From contig JBPXJS010000023.1 of the NCBI GenBank assembly GCA_051715425.1, positions 62,001 through 126,000 on the forward strand: a stretch of 64,000 bases of DNA, written 5' to 3'. The position numbers and the translations under genes are program-made. Source of the stretch: JAJTFA01 sp051715425 (GTDB lineage: Bacteria > Bacteroidota > Bacteroidia > UKL13-3). Positions 17,892-27,316 of the stretch are shown here, piece after piece; the first letter of the stretch is position 1; each line of letters opens with the position of its first letter. The notes below the pieces were generated by a model. It was given only the letters and a program-made list of their open reading frames with translations, had not been told where the DNA came from and ran no database searches.

Positions 17892-18852
17892 ACAGTAAGC
17901 CTTCAATGATATGTTCTACACTTACCCCTTCTGCTTCTGCCTTATAATTTTTTATTAAGCGGTGACGCAACACGTCTTTTGCTACCGCTTTCACATTATC
18001 AATATCAGGAGAATAACTTCCATTAAGCAAGGCATGTGTTTTTGCACCCAATATTAAAAACTGGCCAGCCCGCGGGCCTGCACCAAAACCTATATATTCA
18101 TTTACTTTAGGTGTTGCGTTGGCGGTTTGGGGTCTTGTTTTGCTCACCAGTTTTACGGCATACTCAAGCACATTATCAGCCACAGGAACTTTTCTGATCA
18201 GGTGTTGAAAACCAAGAATTTCATTGGCTGTAAGAATATGATTAAGCTTTACCTCAGCATTACCTGTTGTGCTTCTTATTACCTCCAGCTCGTCTTCATA
18301 CTTAGGGTAATCCAATACCACATTAAACATAAACCTGTCCAGTTGTGCTTCAGGCAAAGGGTAAGTTCCCTCCTGTTCAATTGGATTTTGAGTAGCCAAA
18401 ACAAAAAACGGAGCATCCAGCTTATGCAATTTTCCACCCACAGTTACATTTTTCTCCTGCATGGCCTCCAGCAATGCCGCCTGTGTTTTTGGCGGTGTAC
18501 GGTTAATCTCATCCGCTAATACAATATTGGCAAACAGCGGCCCTCTTATAAACTTAAACTCTCTTTTTTCATCCAGTATTTCAGATCCGGTAATATCACC
18601 AGGCATCAAATCGGGAGTAAACTGTATGCGGTTAAACTTCAGGTCGAGCACCTCAGAAATTGTTCTAACCAATAATGTTTTTGCCAAACCGGGAACCCCA
18701 ACCAGCAAAACATGGCCGTTGGAAAAAATAGCGGTAAGTACGGCATCAACCACATCCTGCTGGCCAATAATTACTTTCCCTATTTCAGCTCTCAGTTCCT
18801 TATATTTTTTATGCAACTCATTGGCTGCTTCAACATCATTTGCAAATTGCAT
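17890..18852 (-). CDS. MoxR-family AAA+ ATPase
   Basis: A 320-residue cytoplasmic ATPase of the MoxR/RavA group. Visible motifs: Walker A GVPGLAKT (about residue 54), Walker B IVLADEINRTPPKTQAALLEAM, sensor 1 FFVLATQNPIEQEGTYPLPEAQLDRF, and the C-terminal lid with GAGPRAGQFLILGAKTHAL. MoxR proteins act as chaperones that help insert cofactors or assemble membrane complexes, usually with DUF58/VWA partners (Bat operon). No such partner is next to it here; instead it sits 3 bases downstream of the SurA-like gene, so it seems to be co-transcribed with periplasmic folding factors. Confidence 0.93.
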   Translation of the reverse strand: MQFANDVEAANELHKKYKELRAEIGKVIIGQQDVVDAVLTAIFSNGHVLLVGVPGLAKTLLVRTISEVLDLKFNRIQFTPDLMPGDITGSEILDEKREFKFIRGPLFANIVLADEINRTPPKTQAALLEAMQEKNVTVGGKLHKLDAPFFVLATQNPIEQEGTYPLPEAQLDRFMFNVVLDYPKYEDELEVIRSTTGNAEVKLNHILTANEILGFQHLIRKVPVADNVLEYAVKLVSKTRPQTANATPKVNEYIGFGAGPRAGQFLILGAKTHALLNGSYSPDIDNVKAVAKDVLRHRLIKNYKAEAEGVSVEHIIEGLL

Positions 18853-18855
18853 AGC

Positions 18856-20208
18856 TTATTTTTTTAGAAATTCAATTACCTGATCACAATTTTTATATGG
18901 TTCATTTACCTGTATGAAGAGGTCCTTTTTTGTTTTAGCAATAAACGATTCCATTGCCCTTTGTTGTTTGCGCTGCATGGCCATTGCCTGAAACTTCTGG
19001 TAATCATCGCGCAGGTTTGCACGGTGCGGCTTACTTTCCGACTTGAGGTATAATACCCTCCATACCTGCTGCTTATCCGGACCCGGAATGGTGATTAGTT
19101 CTGGCTCCGTAATATCTCCGGGTTTTAATGATTCTATTTTAAAGTAAATTTCTTTGTCCAGTTCATCAACAGCAATTTTGGTAGATCCTGTTTGCTGGTC
19201 GGTAATAAACCCACCGTTGCCTTTGCCAAAAGGATCGTCTGAATATTTCTTGGCGGCATTTTCAAATGAAATGGTATCAATTTTAATCAACCATAAAATA
19301 CTGTCCAGCTTTTCCTTAGCCTTTGATACATCTGTAGTAAAAATTTTGGGCCTGATTAATATATGTCTCACATTGATATTATCTCCTTTGCGGTCTACCA
19401 ATTTAAGAATATGGTATCCAAATTTTGTTTCAATAACCTTAGATATGCTATCGGGTTTAAGTCTGAAAGCAGCCGCTTCAAATTCAGGTACCATTTGTCC
19501 GCGGGTAAAAAAGCCAAGTTCTCCTCCTTTGGAAGCCGATCCGTCATCTGAATAAATCAGGGCCATGGTATTAAAACTTTCCCCGTTCATAATTCTATCT
19601 CTCAGCTCTGTAATTTTCTCTAAGGCTATTTGTTTGGCTTCCCTGGTTACTTTAGGTTCAATAATCATTTGTGCAACCTCTACTTCAGCACTGTAAAAGG
19701 GAAGGCTATCCATTGCGGCTATTTCATTAAAATACCGTTTTATATCCGTTGGAGAAACCTTTACATCTTTAAGCACCTTGTTCTGCATTTCCTGAACCAG
19801 CATTCCGTGTTTTATTTTTTCCCGGTTATCGGCTTTAATCTGCGTAATGCTTTTTCCATAAAACTCCTCCATGGCCTTTTCTCCACCAAACTGTCTGGCA
19901 AAATACCGAATGCGTTTATCGAGTTCTGCATCAAGTCTCTCCTCGGAAAGAGGAATACTGTCTATTTGTGCTTTGAGGAGAAATATCTTTTCAATCAGTT
20001 TTTGCCTCATCAGTTCACATTTAAAAGAGTCGCTGATTGGCTCATCGGATTGCCGCTTCATTTGCTCAAACTCCATTTCTATTTCCGACTGCATAACGAT
20101 GTTCTCCCCCACAACAGCCGAAATCTGGTCGATAACCTGACCAGCCTGCTGGCCGCTGGCCTCCTTACATACAAAAATCAGGAATAATATTAAAAGCGCG
20201 TTTCTCAT
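18856..20208 (-). CDS. SurA-like periplasmic peptidyl-prolyl isomerase
   Basis: A 450-residue secreted chaperone-isomerase. It has a signal peptide (RNALLILFLIFVCKEASGQQ), a SurA N-terminal helical domain (IDQISAVVGENIVMQSEIEMEFEQM), and two parvulin domains: about residues 175-275 (VAQMIIEPKVT ... GGELGFFTRGQMVPEFEAAAF ... KFGYHILKLVD) and about 280-380 (VRHILIRPK ... SDDPFGKGNGGFI), the second less well conserved. SurA escorts outer-membrane beta-barrels across the periplasm. Its ATG overlaps the stop of the upstream lipoprotein gene (ATGA), so translation is probably coupled. The name surA is avoided because paralogues follow one another here. Confidence 0.92.
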   Translation of the reverse strand: MRNALLILFLIFVCKEASGQQAGQVIDQISAVVGENIVMQSEIEMEFEQMKRQSDEPISDSFKCELMRQKLIEKIFLLKAQIDSIPLSEERLDAELDKRIRYFARQFGGEKAMEEFYGKSITQIKADNREKIKHGMLVQEMQNKVLKDVKVSPTDIKRYFNEIAAMDSLPFYSAEVEVAQMIIEPKVTREAKQIALEKITELRDRIMNGESFNTMALIYSDDGSASKGGELGFFTRGQMVPEFEAAAFRLKPDSISKVIETKFGYHILKLVDRKGDNINVRHILIRPKIFTTDVSKAKEKLDSILWLIKIDTISFENAAKKYSDDPFGKGNGGFITDQQTGSTKIAVDELDKEIYFKIESLKPGDITEPELITIPGPDKQQVWRVLYLKSESKPHRANLRDDYQKFQAMAMQRKQQRAMESFIAKTKKDLFIQVNEPYKNCDQVIEFLKK

Positions 20209-21062
20209 TTCTTTGTATAGTTTTCAATCACATTATTCTCCGTTGCTTTCCTCTGCATATCTGTTTCAAATTTCTTAATCAGTTCAATTTTTCGTTGGTT
20301 AAGCAAAACGTTTCTGATTCTTTCCTTTTCAAACTCAAACGAAGAAAGCGAGTTTTTCGTTCGGTAAGCCTTTATTAAAATCAGGTAAACAAACTTACCC
20401 TCGTTAATTTCCAGGAATTTATTGTTCCGTAAAAAATGCTCTTCATCGTATTGCCTGATGGGGAGTTCCTTTTGCACTTCACTGAAATCAAGCCAGGTTT
20501 CGTCATCAAGAAAATAGTTCTCAGCGTTTTTCTCACACAATTTGCCAAGCTTCTGTTTATCTTTAATGGCAGACGACAAAAACAACCTGATGATATCATT
20601 TCTTGCTTTGTTGCTCTTTTCTATTTTCACAAAATTAAGCTGTACAATATTTCTTGCCAGCTCAAAACTGTTTTTGTTGTTATTGTAATATTCCTGAAGC
20701 TGCTCATCCGTTGTTGTTGTATCAAGCCGCTCTGATATAAGCCTGCTTTGATACTTATGAATCAACAGTGAGTTACGGTATTCATCCAGTTCCTGCTGAA
20801 CATCTTTTTCCGATTCAGCCAGGTTTTTTTCTGCTACCTGAGCAAACAGTTGGTTCTTTATCCAGTTGTCAATAAATACCTGTAATACCCTTACACTATC
20901 TGCTCCTCCAGAGGTGGAGTAAAAAATATTTTTTACATCCGAAGGATACAGGTACTTATCTTCAACCCTGGCTAACGGTTCTTCCCCTGAAGCAGACTTT
21001 TTGCTGCAAGCATAACTAAGGGATAAAACAGCAGCCCATGTAATGAAAATGGCAAGTCTCAA
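20205..21062 (-). CDS. SurA/PpiC-related lipoprotein
   Basis: A 285-residue lipoprotein: the signal sequence ends in the lipobox LSYACSKK, giving a lipidated Cys. The mature part resembles the N- and C-terminal helical chaperone domains of SurA/PpiC (EDKYLYPSDVKNIF, FIDNWIKNQLFAQVAEKNL), but I see no parvulin active-site pattern, so it is probably a folding factor without isomerase activity. It lies between two true parvulin proteins, 1 base after the 665-residue one and overlapping the SurA-like one, so all three form one operon for outer-membrane protein biogenesis. Confidence 0.85.
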   Translation of the reverse strand: MRLAIFITWAAVLSLSYACSKKSASGEEPLARVEDKYLYPSDVKNIFYSTSGGADSVRVLQVFIDNWIKNQLFAQVAEKNLAESEKDVQQELDEYRNSLLIHKYQSRLISERLDTTTTDEQLQEYYNNNKNSFELARNIVQLNFVKIEKSNKARNDIIRLFLSSAIKDKQKLGKLCEKNAENYFLDDETWLDFSEVQKELPIRQYDEEHFLRNNKFLEINEGKFVYLILIKAYRTKNSLSSFEFEKERIRNVLLNQRKIELIKKFETDMQRKATENNVIENYTKK

Positions 21063-21063
21063 C

Positions 21064-23061
21064 TTATTTAAACAATGAGCGGATTACCTCATCATTTACT
21101 GTAACAGGGTATTTGCCACGTAATGTTTTAATCCACTCTTTCTCCAGATAACTTTGATAATCACTTGTCACCATTCCTCTGGCTTCTTTTAATGCTTTTG
21201 GTTCCGGAGCTACAACACCTTGCACCACATAAAACTTATAACTGTCCTTATCATTGGTTATATCTACCACACCTTTTTTATCCCATAGTTTATCTTTTTC
21301 AGGACTCTCTCCTTTTTCATGCTTAGAATCGCTGATAATAATGGTACCGGCCAGTTTTTTGTTTAGTTTGGCTTTTATTTCTTCATGCGTTTTTCCGGCT
21401 GTTGCCATTTTCATTGCTTCTTTTTTGGCCTTTTCATTTAAACAACTGTAGGTATATACATGAAGACGCTCTTTCCACATGTATTTGGTTTTATTGTCTT
21501 CGTGGAATTTTTGCAAACCGGCAGTATCTGTAACTGCTTTTGTCCATACTTTTTTATCTGTGAGATCAAACAGTAAAATGCCATCATGATATTCCTGCAT
21601 CAGGTTGCGGAAATCTTCATACTTTTTCTCCAGCACTGATTCTTCATACTCCAGCACCTTCTCATCCGTATATTTTTTAAACAGGGAGTTTACAATCATT
21701 TGCACTGATTCCTTTTCTCTTGGCTCCTGATTTAGTTTTACGTAAGCAGCAAAATCTTTTACCGTAAATGTTTTTTCATTTATGCTCATCACCGGTTTGG
21801 TGCTTAATTTATCCTCATCAGGACTCCACAAACCTTTCAGAAAGGTAGAGTCAACAGAGGCTGCAAACTCTTTCAGGTTGGCAGCATATTCTACATATTT
21901 ACTTTCTTTTTTTATACGCTGAGAAACAACCAGCTTGCTGCTTTCTGCGCGGGAGTCGCGGCCAATTTTGGATTTAATGCTTTCTTCCACTTCCTTCAAC
22001 TCAGCCACAGGTCTTTTGTCAATCAGTTTTAGAATATGGTATCCGTAGTCGGTTTTAAATGGTTTTGAATATTCCCCTTTGTTCAGGGAAAATGCCAGTG
22101 TTTTAAAATCTTCAGGGAAATTGCTGAAACTGCTGAACCAGTTCATTACACCACCGTTCTGACGACTGGATTGATCCTGAGAATACTCGGCAACAACGGT
22201 TTCGAAGGCCACACCTGATTGTAATTTTAAATACGCAGAGTCCGACTTCATTTTGGCATCAGCTACTACATCTGCCGTTGCGCTTGGTCCGGTTTGAAGC
22301 ATAATATGAGCAACCTTTACTTCACCCCTTGCCGGTCTTCTGTCGTTTACTTTTAAAATATGATAACCATAACGTGTGCGGAATGGAGCCGATACTTGAC
22401 CTTTTGGTGTTTTGTAGGCCTGTGTTTCGAAAGGATAAATCATGTGAAAAGCGGTAAACCATCCCAGCAATCCAAAATTTTTGGCAGCAGAGGGATCATC
22501 CGAGTTTTGAAGAGCAAGGCTGTCAAACGACTCTCCTTTGGCTAGCCGTTTCTTCAGGTCCATTAATTTATTGTATGCTGCAAGGGTATCCTTAGGTAAT
22601 GCATTTTCGGCACAATTAATTAAAATATGGCTGGCATTAACCTCCTCTTTCATTCGCTCGTAAGCCTCTTTAATCAACCCTTCGGTAACTTTTTTATCAG
22701 TAAGGTAAGGATTGGCCAGTTGTTTTCTATAGCCTGCCAATTCTGTTTTAAAGGTATTGAGGGTATCAAGCTGCATCAGCAAGGCTTCTTTCACCTTCAT
22801 CTTAAAGTTCTGGTATAAATCCAGGTATTCCCTTACATCTGCTTCTGTAGGAACCTCTTTTTCGTTTCTGTTTTTGCTAAGCAGGCGTTCAAATTCTTTT
22901 TTATAAACTGTATCGGGGCCAAATGTAAAAACCCAGGGATTAGGCTTTACCGGTGCCGGGGCAGCGGCCGTGGTTGTACTTTTTGTTGTTTTGCCTTTTT
23001 GTGCATAAGCGCAAAAACTTACCAAGCTAAACATGGAAACAATCAGTCCTATTCTTTTCAT
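21064..23061 (-). CDS. Large PpiC-type peptidyl-prolyl isomerase
   Basis: A 665-residue exported protein with signal peptide (KRIGLIVSMFSLVSFCAYAQ). Two good parvulin domains are seen in a row: about residues 135-240 (ASHILINCAENALP ... LLGWFTAFHMIYPFE ... RYGYHILKVNDRRP) and about 245-350 (VAHIMLQTG ... GGVMNWFSSFSNFPEDF ... DYGYHILKLIDKRPV). A long C-terminal region of ~300 mixed charged residues contains EKVLEYEESVLEKKYEDFRNL, like the N-terminal helical chaperone part of SurA but placed after the catalytic domains. First gene of the folding-factor operon that ends with moxR. Likely acts on outer-membrane or secreted proteins in the periplasm. Confidence 0.92.
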   Translation of the reverse strand: MKRIGLIVSMFSLVSFCAYAQKGKTTKSTTTAAAPAPVKPNPWVFTFGPDTVYKKEFERLLSKNRNEKEVPTEADVREYLDLYQNFKMKVKEALLMQLDTLNTFKTELAGYRKQLANPYLTDKKVTEGLIKEAYERMKEEVNASHILINCAENALPKDTLAAYNKLMDLKKRLAKGESFDSLALQNSDDPSAAKNFGLLGWFTAFHMIYPFETQAYKTPKGQVSAPFRTRYGYHILKVNDRRPARGEVKVAHIMLQTGPSATADVVADAKMKSDSAYLKLQSGVAFETVVAEYSQDQSSRQNGGVMNWFSSFSNFPEDFKTLAFSLNKGEYSKPFKTDYGYHILKLIDKRPVAELKEVEESIKSKIGRDSRAESSKLVVSQRIKKESKYVEYAANLKEFAASVDSTFLKGLWSPDEDKLSTKPVMSINEKTFTVKDFAAYVKLNQEPREKESVQMIVNSLFKKYTDEKVLEYEESVLEKKYEDFRNLMQEYHDGILLFDLTDKKVWTKAVTDTAGLQKFHEDNKTKYMWKERLHVYTYSCLNEKAKKEAMKMATAGKTHEEIKAKLNKKLAGTIIISDSKHEKGESPEKDKLWDKKGVVDITNDKDSYKFYVVQGVVAPEPKALKEARGMVTSDYQSYLEKEWIKTLRGKYPVTVNDEVIRSLFK

Positions 23062-23093
23062 TGTATATGTGTTTTTTATGTTTAATTTCTAAC

Positions 23094-23106
23094 GTTGATC
23101 ATCAAC
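23094..23106. promoter_or_regulatory. 13-base palindrome before the PPIase operon
   Basis: GTTGATCATCAAC is a perfect odd palindrome (6-base arms, 1-base centre) lying 33 bases upstream of the large PPIase start. Further upstream in the same gap are a 6-bp hairpin (23137-23155) and TATTTTTG on the - strand (23157-23164), an exact -7-type match without a good -33 partner. If that box is the promoter, the palindrome lies in the leader. Confidence 0.35.
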
Positions 23107-23183
23107 TGTTCTAACGGCAAAACTTTCCGTTAAATACCTTCGTTTTCAGCGAAGGGCAAAAATATAAAATTCCTGCTCATAAC

Positions 23184-24362
23184 CTACTGGTTTAAAACTT
23201 TAGCGGGCTTAAGTTTAACCGCCATTTTTAGCAAAAATTCCTTTAGCTCATTTATGTTAATTCCTTTTGAAGCAGAAATAAAAATTACCGGGGCATTTTC
23301 TTTTGCTATCCAGGTGTTTTTTAAACGTTCAATATAAGGCAGGCCATTCTCTTCTTCTTCCTCGGCAGGCTCCATCTCAGGCTCTTCAAACTTGTCTATT
23401 TTATTGAAAACCAGAAGCCTTGGTGTTTTATACGCACCAATCTCCTCCAGGGTTCTGTTCACTACATCAATCTGCTCTTCAAAATTGGCGTGCGATATAT
23501 CAACCACATGTATCAGCAAATCTGCTTCCCTGATTTCATCAAGAGTAGACTTAAAACACTCAATTAACTGGTGGGGAAGTTTCCTGATAAACCCAACCGT
23601 ATCGGACAACAATAACGGAATGTCCCTGATAACCACTTTTCTTACCGTGGAGTCAAGGGTGGCAAAAAGTTTATCTTCCGCCAGCACATCAGACTTACTT
23701 AGCAGGTTAAGGATGGTAGATTTACCCACATTGGTATAACCCACCAATGCCACCCTCAGCTTATCATCGCGGTTTTGCCTTCTGGTAAAATTTTGTTTAT
23801 CAATTATTTCTAACCGGTCTTCGAGTTTGCTTATTTTATTGCGCAGGGCCCTTCTGTCGGTTTCTATTTCCGTTTCTCCCGGCCCTTTCATTCCTATACC
23901 CCCTTTTTGCTTGGAAAGGTGGGTCCACATGCGGGTAAGCCTTGGCAGGAGGTACTGAGCCTGAGCCAGCTCCACCTGATATTTGGCCTGAGCCGTGCGG
24001 GCGCGGGTAGCAAAAATATCCAGTATTAAATTACTCCTGTCGAGTATTTTACACTTAATGGTTTGCTCCAGGTTTCGGATCTGAGAGGGGGACAGTTCAT
24101 CATCAAATACCACAATATCCACCTCCTGATCTTTTACATAGGTGGCAATTTCATTCAGCTTTCCTTCGCCAATATAGGTTCTTGGATTCGGGTACGGCAA
24201 GCGCTGAAGGAATTTTTTAATTACGTTTCCTCCGGCAGTAAAAGCTAAAAAAGAAAGCTCCTCCAGGTACTCTTCAGCCTGTTCCTGCTTTTGGTGCTGG
24301 GTGATAACGCCAACAAGAACCACTTTTTCCTGCTTTTTTGCCGTATTAATTAGTTTAGCCAT
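23184..24362 (-). CDS. hflX: Ribosome-associated GTPase HflX
   Basis: A 392-residue GTPase that binds the 50S subunit and splits stalled ribosomes. The N-terminal HflX domain (residues ~15-110, with GGNVIKKFLQRLPYPNPRTYIGEGKL) and the central coil (SKQKGGIGMKGPGETEIETDRR) precede the G domain. G1 is GYTNVGKST (about residue 206), G3 is DTVGFIRKLPHQL, and G4 is NKID. A short acidic insert rich in Glu lies just after NKID, of a kind usual in this phylum. The gene is divergent from an unknown envelope gene across a 73-base gap. Confidence 0.96.
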   Translation of the reverse strand: MAKLINTAKKQEKVVLVGVITQHQKQEQAEEYLEELSFLAFTAGGNVIKKFLQRLPYPNPRTYIGEGKLNEIATYVKDQEVDIVVFDDELSPSQIRNLEQTIKCKILDRSNLILDIFATRARTAQAKYQVELAQAQYLLPRLTRMWTHLSKQKGGIGMKGPGETEIETDRRALRNKISKLEDRLEIIDKQNFTRRQNRDDKLRVALVGYTNVGKSTILNLLSKSDVLAEDKLFATLDSTVRKVVIRDIPLLLSDTVGFIRKLPHQLIECFKSTLDEIREADLLIHVVDISHANFEEQIDVVNRTLEEIGAYKTPRLLVFNKIDKFEEPEMEPAEEEEENGLPYIERLKNTWIAKENAPVIFISASKGININELKEFLLKMAVKLKPAKVLNQ

Positions 24363-24435
24363 CTGATACTGATAATATTTTATAGCGGGGTATGTTTATT
24401 TGGCATTCCCTGCGTTAATTTGTAATGCAAAGTAA

Positions 24436-25923
24436 ATGGCAAAACTGAAACCCCTTATATTGTTTCTTATTTTTTTAGGTGCAATAACCCATTCCGTGGC
24501 TCAAAGCATAGAATGGTCCAATCAGCAAAAAGTAAAATCTAAAACATATTATGCCCAGGTATTGGGGCAAAATGCAGCAGGTATCTTTTTGCTTCGTTCA
24601 AAAACCAATGATTTTGCCAAAGAACTTACGCTTGAACGTTATAAACCCAATTTAAGTCTTGAACTTTCCAAAGAACTCCCCATTAACAGCGGAGCCTATC
24701 TGGAGAAAATGATTTTGCTCGAATCGGGTATGCTTGTTTTTTCCAGTAAGAAAAATTCTGAAACAGATATGATTGACCTGTTTTATCAGAAAACAGATGA
24801 CAACCTGAATGCGGCCGGAACGCCCGTTGTTGTACTCTCTGTTTTTTCATCTCTTTTTAAAGACAACAGTAATTTTTACATCCGTACTTCTGCCAATAAA
24901 AAGTTTTTTAGTGTAGTATACCTCACCAGAAACGCAACAGATAAAAACACCTCCACATTTCATATCATTACCCTTAACGATCAGATGGCTGTTGTTTACA
25001 AAAAGGAATTTGCCCTTAAATACGAAACGGAAGATGTATACATTACATCCATAGAGGCCGATAATAATGGAAATGTTTTTACCTTAATTGATTTCCCTAA
25101 AAGCCTTGAAAAGAGGGGGAAAAACAAAGGAGTCCGTTCGTTTTTTCTTTATGGGTATCTACAAAAAGACGAAAAAATGGCAACATTTGATCTGGGTAAA
25201 GATTCTCTGTTTATTGCCGATCTGGGTATGAGCATTAACAATTACAACAACAGCGTGGCGATAGGTGGTTATTATTCAAAAGAAAATGATGATAACAAGG
25301 CGGCAGGACATTTTTATTACCTGATTGATTTGGAAATGGTGGTGGTAAAAACCAAAGTGTTTGAAGATTTTGATAAGAATTTTATAGCCAAGGTTGCTGG
25401 CAGTATGCAGAATGAAAACACCACCAACCTTACAGACCTTGCCATCCGGAGAATTATTCCAAGAAGTGATGGCGGGTGTATGATTGTTGGTGAAAAATAT
25501 TACGAGTCGAGGCAGATGTATACCTATTATGTAAACGGATTTCCGCAAACCTCCTCCCGCACTGTTTATAATTTTGATGAAATTGTGGTGATATCCAAAA
25601 ATGCTGACGGAACCACCCAGTTTCGTGATTTTATTAAAAAGAAACAGAGCTCCGTTGCCGATGCCGGTTATTACTCTTCATTTGTGCTGCTCAATACCAA
25701 CGAGCGGCTCTCATTTATTTACAACAGCGATACTGGTGATGATGGAGATGTAATGATCAGCACGCTGAATCCAAAAGGAGAAACAGATACCAGAATATTA
25801 ATTAAAGCCTTGAGTTATTATGTAAGCATTATGCCTCCGGAGTCGCGGCAGGTTTCGGGAAATGTAGCCATTATATCCACGCTTAAAGACAAACGATTTT
25901 CGCTGTTGCGCATCACTTATTAA
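24436..25923 (+). CDS. Secreted protein of unknown function
   Basis: A 495-residue protein that I do not recognise. It has a signal peptide (AKLKPLILFLIFLGAITHSVAQS), so it enters the periplasm; no lipobox and no type IX C-terminal domain are visible. The body is rich in short beta-strand patterns with alternating polar and hydrophobic residues (YITSIEADNNGNVFTLID, LIDLEMVVVKTKVFED), consistent with a beta-propeller, but repeats are not clear enough to assign. TTAATTTG, one base off the -7 consensus, ends 13 bases before the ATG. The following membrane-protein gene starts 11 bases after the stop, so the two are probably one transcript. Confidence 0.8.
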   Translation: MAKLKPLILFLIFLGAITHSVAQSIEWSNQQKVKSKTYYAQVLGQNAAGIFLLRSKTNDFAKELTLERYKPNLSLELSKELPINSGAYLEKMILLESGMLVFSSKKNSETDMIDLFYQKTDDNLNAAGTPVVVLSVFSSLFKDNSNFYIRTSANKKFFSVVYLTRNATDKNTSTFHIITLNDQMAVVYKKEFALKYETEDVYITSIEADNNGNVFTLIDFPKSLEKRGKNKGVRSFFLYGYLQKDEKMATFDLGKDSLFIADLGMSINNYNNSVAIGGYYSKENDDNKAAGHFYYLIDLEMVVVKTKVFEDFDKNFIAKVAGSMQNENTTNLTDLAIRRIIPRSDGGCMIVGEKYYESRQMYTYYVNGFPQTSSRTVYNFDEIVVISKNADGTTQFRDFIKKKQSSVADAGYYSSFVLLNTNERLSFIYNSDTGDDGDVMISTLNPKGETDTRILIKALSYYVSIMPPESRQVSGNVAIISTLKDKRFSLLRITY

Positions 25924-25934
25924 TTTAACAACAA

Positions 25935-26915
25935 TTGCTTAGCCTATTCCGTCAAAACAGCGTATTTGCAGGTATCCTAACCCTGGTTCTTGCACTGTTG
26001 CTGCGCATTCCGGAGTATATTCTCCCATACAATTCCTCCTTTATTAAAGGGGCTCCCCTGTCTACCGTTCTTTTTAATCTTATCGAGGGTTTACCCAACC
26101 CCAGGTTGTGGGCGTTGATACTTAACGGTGTATTTATCGGGGCTCAGGCTTTACTTATCAATTATATCAGTTCACGTCACAATATTCTTTATAAGGAGAC
26201 TTTTCTTCCGGGATTAATGTTTGTATTGCTGAGCAGTTTTTTTCCTCAGCAATCAGAGCTTACCCCACAACTGGTTTCCAATACATTTATCATGTTGCTG
26301 TTGTTGCGGCTTTGTTATTTATATGAGTCGGTTAATCCACTATTGCTTATGCTCGATGCAGGGTTTTACCTTGGTGTGGGGCTGCTGTTTAATTACGACC
26401 TTATTTTGTTTCTGCCTTTTATCCTTATCAGTGTGGTTATTTTTACCTCATTTAACCTTCGCTATTTGCTTGTTTCTCTTTTGGGAATTATGCTTCCGCT
26501 CTATTTTGCAGCCGGCATATTTTATATCACAGATCAACTGGATGAGGTATTGATTGTGGTGAGACACAGTTTTGAGAAAAACATCCTGAAAGCTGCCATT
26601 GAGCGGTACGAATTTCTTATACCCTTTGTAATTATTATACCTGTAACCGTGGTTGCCGGATTTAATATGCAGCAGAATTTTTTCAGAAACAAAGTAAAAA
26701 CACGGAGGATTATTCAAAGCATCGGATTGATGATGCTTTTTGGTGTTGCCGGATTGTTTTTCGAGAACACCAATTTTATATACGCCCTTTATTACCTAAA
26801 TGTTCCGTTAAGTATTATTATGGGCTATTACTTTATCAGCGAGAAACGTTTTTTGCTTAAGGAGGCTACCGTGCTATTGCTTATTTTGCTTAGCCTCTAT
26901 TTTAAACTGATATAA
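25935..26915 (+). CDS. Polytopic membrane protein, resembles DUF6427
   Basis: A 326-residue integral membrane protein with about nine or ten hydrophobic segments and few charged residues. The start is a TTG at 25935, which fits the family-like opening LSLFRQNSVFAGILTLVLALLLRIP; no ATG exists nearby. Segments such as IEGLPNPRLWALILNGVFIGAQALLI and LLFNYDLILFLPFILISVVIF recall the DUF6427 membrane family of Bacteroidota, an assignment I hold only tentatively. Function unknown. It lies 11 bases after a secreted unknown and is convergent with apaG. Confidence 0.75.
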   Translation: MLSLFRQNSVFAGILTLVLALLLRIPEYILPYNSSFIKGAPLSTVLFNLIEGLPNPRLWALILNGVFIGAQALLINYISSRHNILYKETFLPGLMFVLLSSFFPQQSELTPQLVSNTFIMLLLLRLCYLYESVNPLLLMLDAGFYLGVGLLFNYDLILFLPFILISVVIFTSFNLRYLLVSLLGIMLPLYFAAGIFYITDQLDEVLIVVRHSFEKNILKAAIERYEFLIPFVIIIPVTVVAGFNMQQNFFRNKVKTRRIIQSIGLMMLFGVAGLFFENTNFIYALYYLNVPLSIIMGYYFISEKRFLLKEATVLLLILLSLYFKLI

Positions 26916-26929
26916 TCCCGGTTCCAATA

Positions 26930-27316
26930 TTAATTGGTTCTGAATGGTGCTATCAGAAAAAATTTAGGAATCCTTACTTCAAACTTTTTACCATCTATCT
27001 GGCGCTCCATCAGATAGGTGCCATGCATACTTCCAATATCCGACTTAAGGCTGCAACCAGACACGTAGGTATGTGATTCTCCGGGTTCGAGCACAGGTTG
27101 CACACCCACAACGCCAACTCCTTCTACTTCGCTTTTCTCGTGGGTTACATCATTTATATACCAATGCCGGCTAAGCAGCTTTACGGTGTAATCTCCGTGG
27201 TTTTCAATAGTAATACGGTAGGCAAACATATGTCCGTCTCCTGCTGCAGCAAAACGGTTATTCTGATAAGCCGTTTCTACTGTAATCTTCACATCGTTTG
27301 TTATTGCTGTAGGCAT
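26930..27316 (-). CDS. apaG: ApaG-family protein
   Basis: A 128-residue single-domain ApaG protein with an immunoglobulin-like beta fold. Recognisable parts are FAYRITIENHGDYTVKLLSRHWYINDV, GVVGVQPVLEPGESHTYVSGC and GSMHGTYLM. In enterobacteria mutants alter cobalt and magnesium sensitivity, but the biochemical role is not settled; the same fold occurs in a eukaryotic F-box protein. No neighbour suggests a pathway. Length is normal. Confidence 0.95.
   Translation of the reverse strand: MPTAITNDVKITVETAYQNNRFAAAGDGHMFAYRITIENHGDYTVKLLSRHWYINDVTHEKSEVEGVGVVGVQPVLEPGESHTYVSGCSLKSDIGSMHGTYLMERQIDGKKFEVRIPKFFLIAPFRTN

Noticed and set aside
19630..20187. 185-codon open frame opposite the SurA-like gene
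   Set aside because: Aromatic-rich reverse translation of a conserved gene, no start context and no recognisable domain.
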